From NCBI GenBank assembly GCA_037447655.1, contig JBBHKE010002013.1, forward strand, positions 1 to 64,000: a stretch of 64,000 bases of DNA, in the 5' to 3' direction. Position numbers and translations under genes: made by a program. Shown piece after piece: positions 1 through 11,060 of this stretch. The notes below the pieces were generated by a model. It saw nothing but the letters and a program-made list of their open reading frames with translations, searched no databases and was not told the DNA's origin. The first letter of the stretch is position 1; each line of letters opens with the position of its first letter. The DNA is from Zygnema cylindricum. Taxonomy: Eukaryota > Streptophyta > Zygnematophyceae > Zygnematales > Zygnemataceae.

Positions 1-130
1 TTTTTATGGTAGGCCTTTGGTCGGCGCCTTTATCGTAAGTTGTGTTATGGGCTTTTCATGTGATCTTCTTAGATCGCTACTTTGATCAGCGACCGTCCGA
101 TTGTCCGAATCTGACGGTGTAAATAAAAGT

Positions 131-220
131 TTTTGGTCCGAATGTTTTTATTGGTCCAATTTTTGGTCCGAATGTTTTAATTGGTCCAATTTTTGGTCCG
201 GATGTTTTAGTTGGTCCGAA
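131..220. repeat. 30-bp tandem repeat, three copies
   Basis: Three consecutive 30-bp units, each built from TTTTGGTCCG, AATGTTTTWW and TTGGTCCAAT with a few substitutions. Read on the minus strand they give a 10-residue peptide repeat (GPKIGPIKTF) inside an open frame covering 86-391. That frame has no recognisable domain and its openness is largely explained by the repeat, so I do not call it a gene. Confidence 0.85.
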
Positions 221-374
221 TAGGTCCGAATACAATATGGGTCTTAAGGTCGTATTGTATGTTTTGCATACAATAGGCATATTGTATGGGCCTGCTTTCA
301 CCCACCTTTGAACTATGTCTCCATCAGAAAGTAAAGCTATTTTTGGTGAGGTTCCATCGTAACAAACCAACAAT

Positions 375-975
375 AATAGGGAATTGATCATGGCAGTGAC
401 TATTTTGGTTGCGCACAGTCACTTACGTCACTTTGTCAAAGATTGTACATTTGAAGTACACACTAGTACAATTCAAGTACCGTTGAGTTTAAATTTGACG
501 GTCAATTAGTTGAACAGCTTTGACTTTCAAAATATTATTACAACCGGTTAAAATTTTGCCGCACTTGTGAACGCCGACCGTCATAATAAAATCAGCATTT
601 CACACAGTCGGCCAAGGTTTGCGATAACATAACTGCGGCAACCACATGTAAATAAAAGTGTTGTGCACAGTCACTTTCTCACTTTACGTAAGCTCCACAG
701 TGAGAGCACATGTTCGCTTTTAAATTAGCCACAAAATTGAAATTTAATCGCCAATCGTAGATAGTGTAGCTTGATTTGGTCGAGCGTGACGACTCGCATT
801 TTTTTCATTTAGTTCCAATTTATATTTTTACGCCGGTCCGTTTTATTAGTGTACAAATATTATTTCGTTTCGTCACTTTGGTGCAATTTAATATGTCCGT
901 AGAACACTTCTAATACTTTAGTTTTCAGAGGTTTCATTTCGCGCCGTTCTTCAATTTCATCTAAGTTCAATGTAA
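375..975 (+). repeat. R-A interspersed repeat, copy 1
   Basis: Begins near GGAATTGATCATGG and runs through GGTTGCGCACAGTCAC, a block on GTACAAxxAAAGTACC, a block ending CCACATGTAAATAAAAGTG, and a second CACAGTCACTTTCTCAC. The same order recurs at 4491-4830, 20406-20743 (reverse) and 22716-23415. The part after 720 matches the long copy at 22716. No coding capacity is seen. A non-autonomous DNA element is likely because of the internal inverted copies of the CACAGTCAC segment. Confidence 0.7.
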
Positions 976-1254
976 CGCTTCACCTCGCTTCACCTGGGTG
1001 ATATAGGCTCGTGTGATGATGGACTACCACAAAAAATTCACACGTTGCAAAAGCCACTTGCCTTTGGACAAGGTGACCAAAAAATCTTTGTTTGACAACA
1101 TATCTCTTCACATTATTTTTGCCTTCCATCCCGCTTTACAGTTTCCCACGCTATTTTTTGACATTTTTATTTGAACTTCATTTATGGAAAGAGAAGGGGA
1201 CTCCTATGGTGACATTGAGATGGTACACATGTACATGGTATACGAGTATATTTT

Positions 1255-1345
1255 TGCAATAAAATTGGTCGGTTTGGGAAATTTTTTGAGTTTTTTAAAA
1301 TAGGATATTTAATCTACTTGGTACCACTCAAATCGGGACGCGTAT
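1255..1345 (+). repeat. R-G interspersed repeat fragment
   Basis: Shares AAAATTGGTCGG and GGTACCACTCAA, in the same order and spacing, with 27425-27520, and more weakly with 16500-16600. Probably the terminus of a dispersed element. The interval 976-1254 and 1346-1480 holds nothing else I recognise. Confidence 0.45.
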
Positions 1346-1480
1346 GAAAAAACTTGTTTATAGACGTAACTTGATATTACTAAGTCTTAAATATTACATC
1401 CCATAATAATATACGTGCAATTACAAAGTCTCATGATGGAACCACGACCTTTAACAATAATTATTTTATAAGTTAACTAA

Positions 1481-2225
1481 GAGTGTGTTTCCATGTGCTA
1501 AAGCATAATGTTATCTTTTTCATCCAAAACAAAGCATGCAACGAGAAAATCTTGTGCTGTACAAAAACAATGTGAAAACAAAAGTACAATTTGCGTCATT
1601 TTGAAAATAAAATGTACTACGACTTGTCGTCTTGCTGACCCACTGCCACATAATTCCAGCTCGTCTGCAAATTTCATAGGGAAATGACCCGCGAGTCAAT
1701 TTTATGTAAAGTAACGGTTGAAGAACAAACAGGATTATGTTTTTGCACGTGTTGTAATCTTTTAAAACATCTTTACAAACACGGAGTACACAAAAAAAAA
1801 AAACATTGTCTGTACCAACCTGAGTGGACTTTTGTCCATATAGGGGGCATCGATACCATTTCGCAAAAGAGAAGTCTAAAAAGCGCCTCTTTACCTCTCC
1901 CTCACACACTATCACTTTTATCTCACACTTTTTAGAGCGAAACACGACAATATTGGCATGAAATGAAGAGCTTTGGAAAATGATTATTTTGACTACCTTT
2001 CGGTGTATTTTAAAATCAATTCGAGTGAGAAAAGAAGAAAAAAAAAGCGAGAAGCCAAGGCTGAAAGTTCTTTAATCAGTGATGTTGACGCTATCACAAA
2101 TGAGCATGATATCACGATGTCACAAAACCTTAAGCATATACAATGTCACGAAAAATTAGACGTCTATAGTCGTCGTTATTCTATAAACGTCAAAAATTGT
2201 TGCGAGTTTTGTAGACGTCATTAAT
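1481..2225 (-). mobile_element. R-B Harbinger-like MITE, degenerate copy
   Basis: Starts after TAA with GAGTGTGTTTCCATGT, a mutated form of the family terminus GGGTACGTCCCCATGT. Internal blocks (the CCTCTCCCTC-CACAC stretch, TTTATCTCACACTTTTT, GACGCTATCACAAATGAGC, GTCACAAAACC) match, in reverse orientation, the intact copies at 19366-20402 and 24195-25046. Short ORFs inside are shared-sequence artefacts, not genes. Confidence 0.65.
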
Positions 2226-2319
2226 TCAAAAATATTTGCCATGGCTTCTATATTTTGTTAGGTGTCATTTTTGACTTGATCTACCACCAAACTACGCCCA
2301 AAGCTAGTCAAAAAAATAT

Positions 2320-2505
2320 TTAGCTCTTTTGTTCCATACCTGAATGATTCAGTTTCATTTCAAGAATAGTGAGAGAGAGGAGCACAAGTGTGAGAGGGAG
2401 GGGATAGGCGACATGGCGTACACTTTTGCAAAGGATCCATGAATGAAAGTGGAGATTCGAGGCCCTTACAATTTTTTCTTCTATGACTGTGATGAGGAAA
2501 AAAAA
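2320..2505 (+). mobile_element. R-B fragment
   Basis: Internal segment of the R-B family in plus orientation: TTTCATTTCAAGAATAGTG, the GAGAGGGAGGGG block, then GCAAAGGATCCATGAATGAA. It matches 19800-19940. Both ends are missing. Confidence 0.55.
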
Positions 2506-2565
2506 CAAAGCGCTAAATTATGCGGGACACGTGTGAAAAACGTTTATCTAAATTTATATTAGTGT

Positions 2566-3240
2566 TACACCATGAATCGTTGCAAATGTTAATAACACTA
2601 ATTTCACGCCCTAAGTTTTAACCCTCGAACCTAAACTAAACTTAATAATTATATATTTTCCTTTACGGTGATATATGTACAGTTTAAGTGTTTTGGACTA
2701 TTTTTAAAATAATACAATACAACGTAAATCAATATTAATGTTAATAACGCTAATTCAGCGCACCCAAATTTGACCCTCGAACCTAAATAGAATTAACAAC
2801 TCTAATCGTTTTTTTACGTAAATAGAGTTATTGTTGAGCTAGTATGAATAACTCTAATCTAGATAGTTTTTAAATAGTGTAGTGAACGAAATAAGTTAGT
2901 CCATACTAAAATTGCTTGTTATTTTACACATAAAGAGTGTCAAATAAAGGCGTTGACATGCGAAAGTGAGCGCGTCAACACTAAAGAGTACACTCAGATT
3001 TGATTCCTAGTGGTAAAAGAGGGGAAAATGAAGTGAACGTCTTCTCACATGTTCAAACGTTTATAATGTGAACACAAGCTATACTAACAACACTATGGGA
3101 AAATGTACCTATATTAGAGTTATGCATAAATTAGAGTTATGCATAAATTAGAGTTAACTTTTCCTTGCGAACGGCTCTAAACCTTAAATAGAGTGTTTTT
3201 TTACACAAATTATTTTTTAATGCTAATAGCGATTCACATT
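2566..3240. mobile_element. R-C inverted-repeat element, long form
   Basis: Left end TACACCATGAATCG and right end GCTAATAGCGATTCAC form the terminal inverted repeat of family R-C. The interior shares, in order, TAATAACACTAATT, ACCCTCGAACCTAAA, GTCAACACxxxAAAG and CACTCAGATTTGATTC with 48733-49289. Ends next to TA suggest a Tc1/mariner-type target; no transposase is present, so it is non-autonomous. A three-fold short direct repeat (TTAGAGTTATGCATAAA) lies near 3115-3150. Confidence 0.6.
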
Positions 3241-3261
3241 TTTCAGTTCCAAAATGTGTCA

Positions 3262-3470
3262 AACTATACTATAATTGCTCTTATTTTGTATAAATGTACA
3301 AAAAATTGTCAGATGACGACGTCGACATTGGAAAGTGAGTGCGTCGACACGAGAAAGAGCAATCAGATTTGATTCCGAGTAATGAAGACGACGGAAAATA
3401 GCGCCAACGTGTTTTTACAGTGTTAAACGTCAACTATGTGAATACGTGCTATATTGGCTAAAATATATAT
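3262..3470. mobile_element. R-C interior fragment
   Basis: Second, end-less copy of the R-C long-form interior: GTCGACATTGGAAAGTGAG, CAATCAGATTTGATTCC and CAACTATGTGAATACGTGC parallel 2950-3080. It may come from a nested or tandem insertion. Confidence 0.5.
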
Positions 3471-3528
3471 AGGATATAATATATTTGTGAAGCACTTACG
3501 TACAAAAACAGTACTTGTGGAATGGAAG

Positions 3529-3700
3529 TACACCCTGTATCGCTATCAATGTTGACAATTTTTCCGCCACTTAAAAACATCTTTTCTCCACGCACATTTG
3601 TCTGATTTTCTCGCGGAGACCGTCAATCGGAAGATGAGAACCTTAACTTTCAATTGCAACTGTCGGATATATATTTGGATATATATTAGGACAGGCATGT
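3529..3700. mobile_element. R-C short-form MITE, one end
   Basis: Left terminus TACACCCTGTATCGCTAT followed by CATCTTTTCTCC and a block with AATCGGAAGATGAGAA. It matches the ~173-bp element at 4311-4483 and the 207-bp element at 41380-41586. The right terminus is not recognisable. Confidence 0.5.
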
Positions 3701-4310
3701 ACCGAGAAAATATATTTTTAGTGGTAAAAAAAACATTAACACTAATACCAATACTCGGTGTACGTCAGTGCAATCCGAAATGCGTAGCAGCTAAGTACAG
3801 AAAAGGTGTACTCCATAAGACGAAAAGTATCAGACACTTTACTCCAGTCCACATTTTACCAATAAAGTACAAAACAGATTTTGAATTTTTGACAAGCAGA
3901 CTAACACTGTGAACACCAAGTACAGTAGTGTGCTGTATAGTAGAGCCTAAAACGGTATCTCCCAACCCTAAGCAATTTATCTAGAAGGTAAGATATGTAA
4001 GAAGAATTGCATCTTTCGATCAAGATCAATTCTTTTACGTCTATTTTTTCCCTCTTTGCAATAAAAAATCTATCATGCAAAAACAAGTAAGAAAAACACA
4101 TTTACGGGTTAATGCCAATATGTGAATGGGGTACGAGTGCATGGATACAAACGAAACCCTACAAAAATCTCTGAAAGTACAGTAACGCCAACCATCACTA
4201 TATTTTTTTAACGTCATATCGGGCCGATATATTGGACAAATATATCGATTGTCAGTAGGTCGAAAAATGGTGCATGTCGATTTCCGTAAGATGTTACCGA
4301 TTTACAACAT

Positions 4311-4483
4311 TACATCGTGTATTGCTATTAGTGTTAAAATGTTAATAATGTTTTCTTCACTTCTAACATCTTTTCTCCGTACACATCTGTCCAATTTTCA
4401 CATGGAGACAGACAACCAATCGGAAGGTGAGAATCTTGGTTTTAAATCGCAACCGTCATATCCACAATCTGACACACGGTGTA
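4311..4483. mobile_element. R-C short-form MITE, complete
   Basis: 173 bp between TACATCGTGTATTGCTATTA and ACACGGTGTA, i.e. inverted termini flanked by TA. Interior CATCTTTTCTCCGTACACA and CAATCGGAAGGTGAGAAT is shared with 3529 and 41380. No coding capacity; it would need a transposase in trans. Confidence 0.65.
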
Positions 4484-4490
4484 GTTTAAA

Positions 4491-4830
4491 ATAGGAAATT
4501 GATCATGACAATGACTGTTTTGGTTGCGCACGGTCACTTACGTCATTTGTCAAAAATTGTACGTTTGGAGTACATATTGGTACAAATAAAGTACCTTTGA
4601 GTACAAATTTGACGGTCAATCAGTTAGACAACGTTGACTTTCAAAATATTGTTTCAACCGCTTAAAAGTTTGCCGCGTTTGCGGACGTCGACCGTCATAA
4701 TAAAATTAGCAATTCACACGGCCGACGAATGTTTACGGTAAAAAAAAAGGGGCAACCACATGTAAATAAAAGTGTTGCAGACAGTCACTTTTTGTCTTTA
4801 CGTGAGCTCCACCGTGAGAGCACTTAGGGT
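4491..4830 (+). repeat. R-A interspersed repeat, copy 2
   Basis: Same order of blocks as copy 1 (ATTGATCATGA, GGTTGCGCACGGTCAC, TTGACGGTCAATCAG, CCACATGTAAATAAAAGTG, GTGAGAGCAC). It stops at GAGAGCAC followed by TTAGGG, the same point at which the minus-strand copy at 20406 stops. Confidence 0.7.
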
Positions 4831-5348
4831 GACATTCCATCAAGGGAAAAGTGGCGTAGTTTACAAAAATCCGCGACCCTCTGTACCAAATCGTACCCGC
4901 CTATTTTGTTTTTATACGAAAAACAACATTACCGAGAATCTTGCCGATACTCTCCAAAGATCTTGGAGGTAATACTGGCCGTCGAATGTTCATCAGCGAG
5001 GAGTTCACTTCATTTTTCCTCTAAATGTCAACCCACCACGAGAAGGTGGGTTGGAAGATACAGAAAAAAAAAACCGTGACACGCTGGATGATTAAGCTAC
5101 GTGTCATGATGGAAAACCAACGAAATATCTCAATATTTGCACATGACACGCACTTTCCCAATACAACCGAAAATAAAAACGAAATTTCGTAACATTCCAT
5201 TGTCACACTATTTTCGTTAACTTTTGTTTGTCACACTATTTCTCTGAAAGGACTTTCGTTATGTTCAAAAATTGAAACCATAAAAATGAGTTGGCGTACA
5301 GATTGGCGCCTTCAAAAAGTATAAAAGTTTTGTTGTATGATTACTTCG
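4831..5348. other. Non-genic interval before copia element 1
   Basis: AT-rich sequence with a short inverted repeat around AACCCACC/GGTGGGTTGG (5030-5052). I see no gene, RNA or recognised element here. Confidence 0.5.
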
Positions 5349-6300
5349 TGTTGAAATTAATGGTTATTTGTTAGTATTTTCTAGGTCTAAAATGAAAGGC
5401 AAAAAAGAAGCTGAGGCAGTCTGCTTCTAACTCCTCTCTTCAGCTCCCACACTTGTCGCAGTCACTAAAAGTTGAAGAGGGAGCTAGAGCCATGGCTGCC
5501 TATGTTACTTACAAAGATAAAGAGACAGGTGGTAGATTTTGGTAGATTTACCAAAATATACCTAACGGGCCTAGGATTTGATCTTAGTACTTGCCGTCCG
5601 TTGCCGTCCGTCAAGTCTGTAGTAGCCGGTAGCTTTATCCTATAGTCGAGGATCGGTGCTGAGACATATAGGGTTTGACAGATATTTAAACTGTAACACG
5701 TGAACAAATTCATTTAACTGTAACTATAGACATCGCGCATGGATACAGTTTTGTAAAGTACGGCGTACAGTACGAATACGCAATGGATATCGCACATTTT
5801 ATTTCGATAGTGAAACAAAAATCGCGCAACGATTTATGACGGCTACGATTAAAAACCGGTTTTGATTGGACGGCCGCAAAGGACGCCGAGATCGCGAAAT
5901 AGAATTTTGGCGATTTTTGGTCACCGCCACATCGATCGACAAGTGGCATGACAACATTGGATTACGACATCTCCAAGGATTTCAGAAACATTCCAGATAT
6001 GACATGTGTCGGTTAGTTGGCAATGTCGTACAATGGTCGTACATAAAGTACACCAGCACCTGTACCTTTCTGTAAGATACAGTATTTTGATTGGTGCCGT
6101 ACTTCAATAGGTAGTGTTTTATAGAGAGAGAGGCTTAGGAAAATTTTGAAGATAGGACCCTCTCTCCAAGAGAGCCCCTGTACAAAAGGTCAACTTTGAT
6201 CCTCCATAACTTACTGCTCAGGGGAGAAAATTCAAAGATTCTTTTTGCTATCGACTCAGGGGAGTCTTTTCTTCACAGGGGTGAAGGTCGTCAATGCTTT
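5349..6300 (+). repeat. 5' LTR of copia 1, first part
   Basis: Starts TGTTGAAATTAATGG and aligns almost base for base with the 3' LTR from 15381. It stops at 6300, where the nested element begins, and resumes at 10936. The last five bases (6296-6300, GCTTT) are the target-site copy matching GTTTT at 10931-10935. A 79-codon ORF on the minus strand (5710-5949) recurs at the same place in the 3' LTR and is not treated as a gene. Confidence 0.93.
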
Positions 6301-7438
6301 TGTTGTCCATAGCCTATTTCAGCCATGGACTACTCTCGGAAGCACCACAGACTACCCTCAAACAGCTGTGTTTCAGACAGCACAGATTGCTCCAAAATAA
6401 ACAAAACCCCCTCAAACTGCATCAATATGCATTGTGTTATAGACACTGTAAACTCCCAAAGTAACATGTAAATCTACCAAGGAAAGTGGAAGATATAAAG
6501 TAACATGTAAATCTACCAAGGAAAGTGGAAGATATAAGCTTCAGAGTTTCCTAAAAACAGCTGACAGATTTACAAACTAAACACTTTGACCTCTCATAGA
6601 ATCTTACACAGATAACAAAATAGAATGAAACTTCGGACACATACAGATTTTATATTACAGAATAGCTTCACAAAGTATCACATTAAAAAACCAAACAGAG
6701 TGATCACACCAACAAGTCAAAGATGCAGAAAACAGTTTGCTATAGCTTTGATAAAAATGACTGTGATGATCAAAATATTCTAAATCCTACAAGTTATACT
6801 CAGAGGATTCACTACTGAATGTACGGAGGCATACCAGCCATACAGTATTTACCATCTACCTAATCTATTGTAAGTATACCAGAATAGTTCGAGGTATGTC
6901 AACTGAACAAATCTACACTAAAAAACTAAAAAGCAAAAAGACAAACCTATGTTTTACTGAATACTTACACCGACATCTCCGCAATCTTCATACGTCAAAA
7001 ACAAAATACCACTATGCAACCACTAAACAAATATCATTACTCAAAATCTATACTAGTCATATTTTCCGCAGCTGCGTCAGCTGCTTTGTCCGTACGGATC
7101 ATATCAAATTAACCCCAACTTCGTTGACTTATCTGCGTCGCAGCTGCTCCGAACTGGCGGCGCGTATACTTCCAATATAACCGCAGCTTCGTTGTCTTAT
7201 CTGCGACGCAGGTGAGCCGTATTGGCGGCGCCTATTTCAACATTTCGTTTATTCCACATGGAATCGCTTTGCGATCGGTCGTCTATTTGTCAATGCTTGT
7301 TCACGCCACTCAGTGAGTCTTTTACGTCACTTAAATTATATCCTGCGTTTGCTCCCTGTCGGTAATCAATTGAACCTCATATTAAATCCTATTAGCGCTA
7401 GCGCTGGTATGCATGCGCGCGAAACTTTTTCAAAACCA
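6301..7438 (-). repeat. 3' LTR of nested element
   Basis: 1138 bp; in plus coordinates runs from TGTTGTCCATAGCC to CTTTTTCAAAACCA. It aligns along its length with 9819-10930. It contains a private 38-bp tandem duplication (AGTAACATGTAAATCTACCA unit) near 6462-6537. The purine-rich tract ending GGGGAGTGG on the minus strand, just outside 7438, serves as the PPT. Confidence 0.88.
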
Positions 7439-8208
7439 CTCCCCAAAATTTAGTTTTGTGCACCCGGAAGTATGGTGTGGCAGTATCTGCGCTGGTTCGA
7501 CATTCGGTAGCGGTATAAATAGAATGCGTGATGCTTTGCCACTTAGGCTAATTTGACACTGCTGCCTTGGCGGCTTCCTAAAGCGCGATGGGTGTTGCTC
7601 GGATGGATATTTTTAATCTAATAGAGATACATACAAAAATCCGAATGTAAAAATATTTAGAGATTAAAAATTCTCTTTCACAACCTCCACTACTCATCAT
7701 TCAAAAATTTAGCAAGACCAATAGATCACCACTGCTTAAGCTGACGTTGCCGTTTCCCATCCTTCGCCTTCTTGAAAACTGCCACCTTGGCAAATTCGTC
7801 CTGTAACAGCTCCCCCTCTGCCATAAACGCCAAACTGTCCCTTCATTAATCTTATAACACTCTCCAAAAAATCTGAATGTCCACTGGTAATCCCCACTTA
7901 GCCATGTTATCAGATTTGTTGAAAATCTATTTTCTACACACTTTTATCAAACAGTTTCTGCACATTCTCCCCTATTAGATACTTCCACGCCATCTTCTTC
8001 CTTAGATATATGTTAGTGATGCTACTGTACCAAATTCTCATAAAGTTTCGTGATACGTTGCTCAAGTCTCCCCATTTTCCCGTTACACATCATCTCAGTG
8101 TTCCTAGTTGCGCTCTTCGGTGTGATTGATTTTGTAACATGTTTCTTCTCCAACCGTTTTTCTGTAATCTGTCTCTTTTTCTAGTTTTCTTATGGCTTCT
8201 TGATCTGT
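7439..8208. other. Noncoding 3' interior of nested element
   Basis: Lies between the end of the charged ORF and the 3' LTR. No domain, RT or RNase H motif on either strand. PPT-like purines lie immediately beside 7438 on the minus strand. Confidence 0.6.
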
Positions 8209-9814
8209 TTATAGAATTTGTAATTTTTCCATGGTTTCCCTTCCCATTGCCTCTATAAAGTGTATTTTCCTCACTAATTTTTGGTCTCTGTCCATAGATC
8301 TGCCACTTCTCTTAAGTGTATGTATTTTCAATATATTAATTTTGATTCTCTTTTCAGTTAGTTGCTCTTTCCTCTTCCTAGTATTTTTTCTTATTTTCCA
8401 TATTCCTCCAAATTTAGGACATGTTCCGCTCTCATGAACCTTCTTCCTTAGCCTCATTTTCTTAACAGTTTTTGTCGAATTTTCGATGAGTTCAATAATT
8501 TTTAAACCCACAGTATTTTCCAATTCTGATTTTAAGTCCCCATTTTGTGTAAATTCACCCTTTCATATCTCATCATCTTCTTTTTCCCTTTCTCTAAGTT
8601 TTGTTTTCATTTCAGTGTTCTCCTTTTCTAACAAATATTCTTCAACCAACTTTTATATTACTTCTTTAACTCCCCTTACTTCAGGAATATCTTCTCCCTC
8701 TACGTCATTCTCACACACCAATTTATCACAAGAATAAGTCACACATACCGAGTCTTTTCCACTCGCATCTTTTTCCTCACTATTTTCAGTGATAATAAAT
8801 TTTCCAGTTTCTTCCGCTTCCATGTGCCCTTCACTTCCTCTGACTTCTCTTATTGTAGTTGCCTCTTCCTTTAATAAGTTTGTGTCACTCACCAATCTGT
8901 CATAAGAAAAAAAAGACAATAACCGGATCCATTTGTGTCACCTCTTTCTCCTCATCTCGAACAACATAAAAGGTCGGTAAATAAATAAATTTTCCAACAC
9001 AATCTCTATTCCTTTTATCAGATGTCGATTCTTGTCTCTCACTTACGAAATCACTTGATTCCCTTCTTCTTGAGGGACGGACTAGGTTGTTGTCCCATCC
9101 ATCTGAAATTCTTTTGTAGCACATGCACTTTTATACAATGGACATACCCTGAAGGTATGTTCTAAGTCATTAGGTAAAACAATTCTTAGGACAATCTCCG
9201 AACTCACTATTACCCTTTATTTTGTGAAACTGAGACTTAGACTCCATTATATTCCTTTCAATTGATAAAACCTTTCTATCAACCTCTTCATCTAGAACAA
9301 CTCGTCTAGCCATTGTTAAGCTCCAATCCTTTTTATCAATTACAGTCAATCGATTTAGTGCACTCTTATATTCTTTAGGTAGACTTCACATTAACAAGAT
9401 AGCTTGTTGAGCATCTGTAAAGTTTCCTCCTGCCAAAATATCTTCTGCAAATAATACTTGTAAGTCAATACAGTGTTTCTCCATACTACCTCCTACATAC
9501 TTGTGTTCCACTATTTTGGTAACACTGCTAAGCCAATGATATAAAGACATCTTTGCATAAATACATTCTAAGCACTTCCATAATTCAGCTGCCTTTTTAA
9601 AACTTAGGTATGACATTGCCAAATCCGCAGTCAAGGAGTTCTTGATAACCCTTAGAGACTCATGATTTTTTCTTTTCCATCCATTTGATGTTTCGGCTAA
9701 GGTACCGTCCACCACATCCATTAGCTCCATCATCTCGAAGTAGCTCTCAAGCGCACACTTCCAGTAGTGATATTTTGATCCATCAAATATAGGTAGCCAT
9801 GGGTGTTGGCCCAT
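8209..9814 (-). pseudogene. gag (UBN2-type) with charged C-terminal extension, broken
   Basis: Starts with MGQ codons that overlap the PBS, then LPIFDGSKYHYWKCALESYF, the hallmark N-terminus of copia gag (UBN2 family). It continues through LYHWLSSVTKIVEHKYV and a QQAILLM segment followed by a stop at 9386-9388. The same frame resumes (LPKEYKSAL... then a CYKRISDGW zinc-knuckle tail) to about 8900, passing a few stops. A homopolymer slip at 8905-8914 changes frame. Two further open stretches (8653-8919 and 8209-8523) are rich in Glu and Lys and have no known domain. Gag would form the particle that packages the RNA; this copy is inactive as it stands. Confidence 0.8.
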
Positions 9815-9818
9815 AACC
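9801..9818 (-). promoter_or_regulatory. PBS of nested element (anticodon-arm tRNA-iMet type)
   Basis: Immediately inside the 5' LTR, whose minus-strand end is GATAACA. The minus strand reads GGTTATGGGCC, complementary to the anticodon arm of initiator tRNA-Met; the next bases diverge from the consensus. The ATG in the site is the gag start. Confidence 0.75.
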
Positions 9819-10930
9819 TGTTATCTATTGCCTATTTCAGCCATGGACTACTCTCGGAAGCACCACAGTCTACCCTCAAACAGCTGTGTTTCAGACAGCA
9901 CAGATTGCTCCCAAAAAAACAAAACCCCCTCAAATTGCACCAATATGCAGTATGATATAGACACTATAAACTCCCGAAGTTACAAGTAAATCCACCAAGT
10001 AACCAGGAAGATATAAGCTTCAGAGTTTCCCAAAAACAACTGACAGATTTACAAACTAAACACTTTGACCTCTCACACAATCTTACACAGATAATTGAAT
10101 AGAATGAAACTTCAGACACATACAGATTTTATATTACAGAATAGCTTCACAAAGTATCACATTAAAAAACCATACACACTGATCACACCAACTGGTCAAA
10201 GATGCAGAAAACAGTTTGCCATAACTTTGATAAAAATGACTGTGATGATCAAAATATTCTAAGTCCTACAAGTTATACTCAGAGAGTTCACTACTGAATG
10301 TACGGAGGCATACCAGCCGTACAGTATCTACCATCTACCTAAACTATTGTAAGTATACCAGAATAGTTCGAGGTATGTCAACTAAACAAATCTACACTAA
10401 TAAACTAAAAAGCAAGAAGACAAACCTATGTTGTACAAAATACTTACACCGACATCTCCGCAATCTTCGTACGTCAAAAACAAGCTACCACTAAGCAACC
10501 ACTAAACAAATATCATTACTCAAAATCTATACTAGTCATATTTTCCGCAGTTGCGTCAGCTGTTTTGTCCATACGGATCATATCATGGAAACCGCAGCTT
10601 CGTTGACTTATCTGCGTCGCAGCTGCTCCGCCGGCGGCGCGTATTCATCCAAAATAACCGCAGCTGCGTTGTCTTGTTTGCAACGTAGGTGCGCCGTATT
10701 GGCGGCGCCTATTTCAACATTTCGTTTATTCCACATCGGATCGCTTTGCGATCGGCCGTCCATTCGTCAATGCTTGTTCACGCCACTCAATGAGTCTTTT
10801 ACGTCACTTAAATTTTATCCGTACGTTTGCTCCCCCAATCCATGAATCAATTCGAACCTCCATATTAAATCCAATTAGCACTTACGCATGAACTGTCGCC
10901 TACGCACGAAGCTGACTTTTCAAAACAACA
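9819..10930 (-). repeat. 5' LTR of nested element
   Basis: 1112 bp, in plus coordinates from TGTTATCTATTGCC to TTTTCAAAACAACA. Similar to 6301-7438 throughout, lacking its 38-bp duplication. A related, older LTR lies at 51324-52158. Confidence 0.88.
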
Positions 10931-10935
10931 GTTTT

Positions 10936-11045
10936 TGTCTACCAGGGTGGTAGTTATTCTTGCTGAAACAGAAAGGGGTCAAGGTTATCTTAGAGGCTTC
11001 TTGAAGCTGTCCTTTCTCAAAACCTATGGAGGTCTCAAAGCTACA
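10936..11045 (+). repeat. 5' LTR of copia 1, last part
   Basis: Continuation of the interrupted LTR: TGTCTACCAGGGTGG through GGAGGTCTCAAAGCTACA. It matches 16320-16433. Removing the nested element and one target-site copy restores an LTR of about 1062 bp, close to the 1053 bp of the 3' LTR. Confidence 0.9.
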
Positions 11046-11060
11046 AGTTATGGCCCACCC
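11046..11060 (+). promoter_or_regulatory. PBS of copia 1 (mutated)
   Basis: AGTTATGGCCCACCC directly follows the LTR end CTACA. Compared with the intact site at 16434 it has one substitution and lacks one G. The missing base puts the ATG out of frame with gag. Confidence 0.75.

Larger units (their letters stand above)
6301..10930 (-). mobile_element. Nested gag-only copia-type element
   Basis: A second LTR element inserted into the 5' LTR of copia 1 on the opposite strand. LTRs are 6301-7438 (3') and 9819-10930 (5'); the flanking duplication is GCTTT/GTTTT. The 2.4-kb interior has a PBS and a gag frame followed by a charged extension, then about 770 bp of noncoding DNA. No protease, integrase, reverse transcriptase or RNase H motif is visible. 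That makes it a non-autonomous, gag-type element which would depend on enzymes supplied by a relative. Confidence 0.88.

Noticed and set aside
5710-5949. 79-codon minus-strand ORF, recurring at 15732-15971
   Set aside because: Conserved only because it lies in the paired LTRs of one element; no domain.
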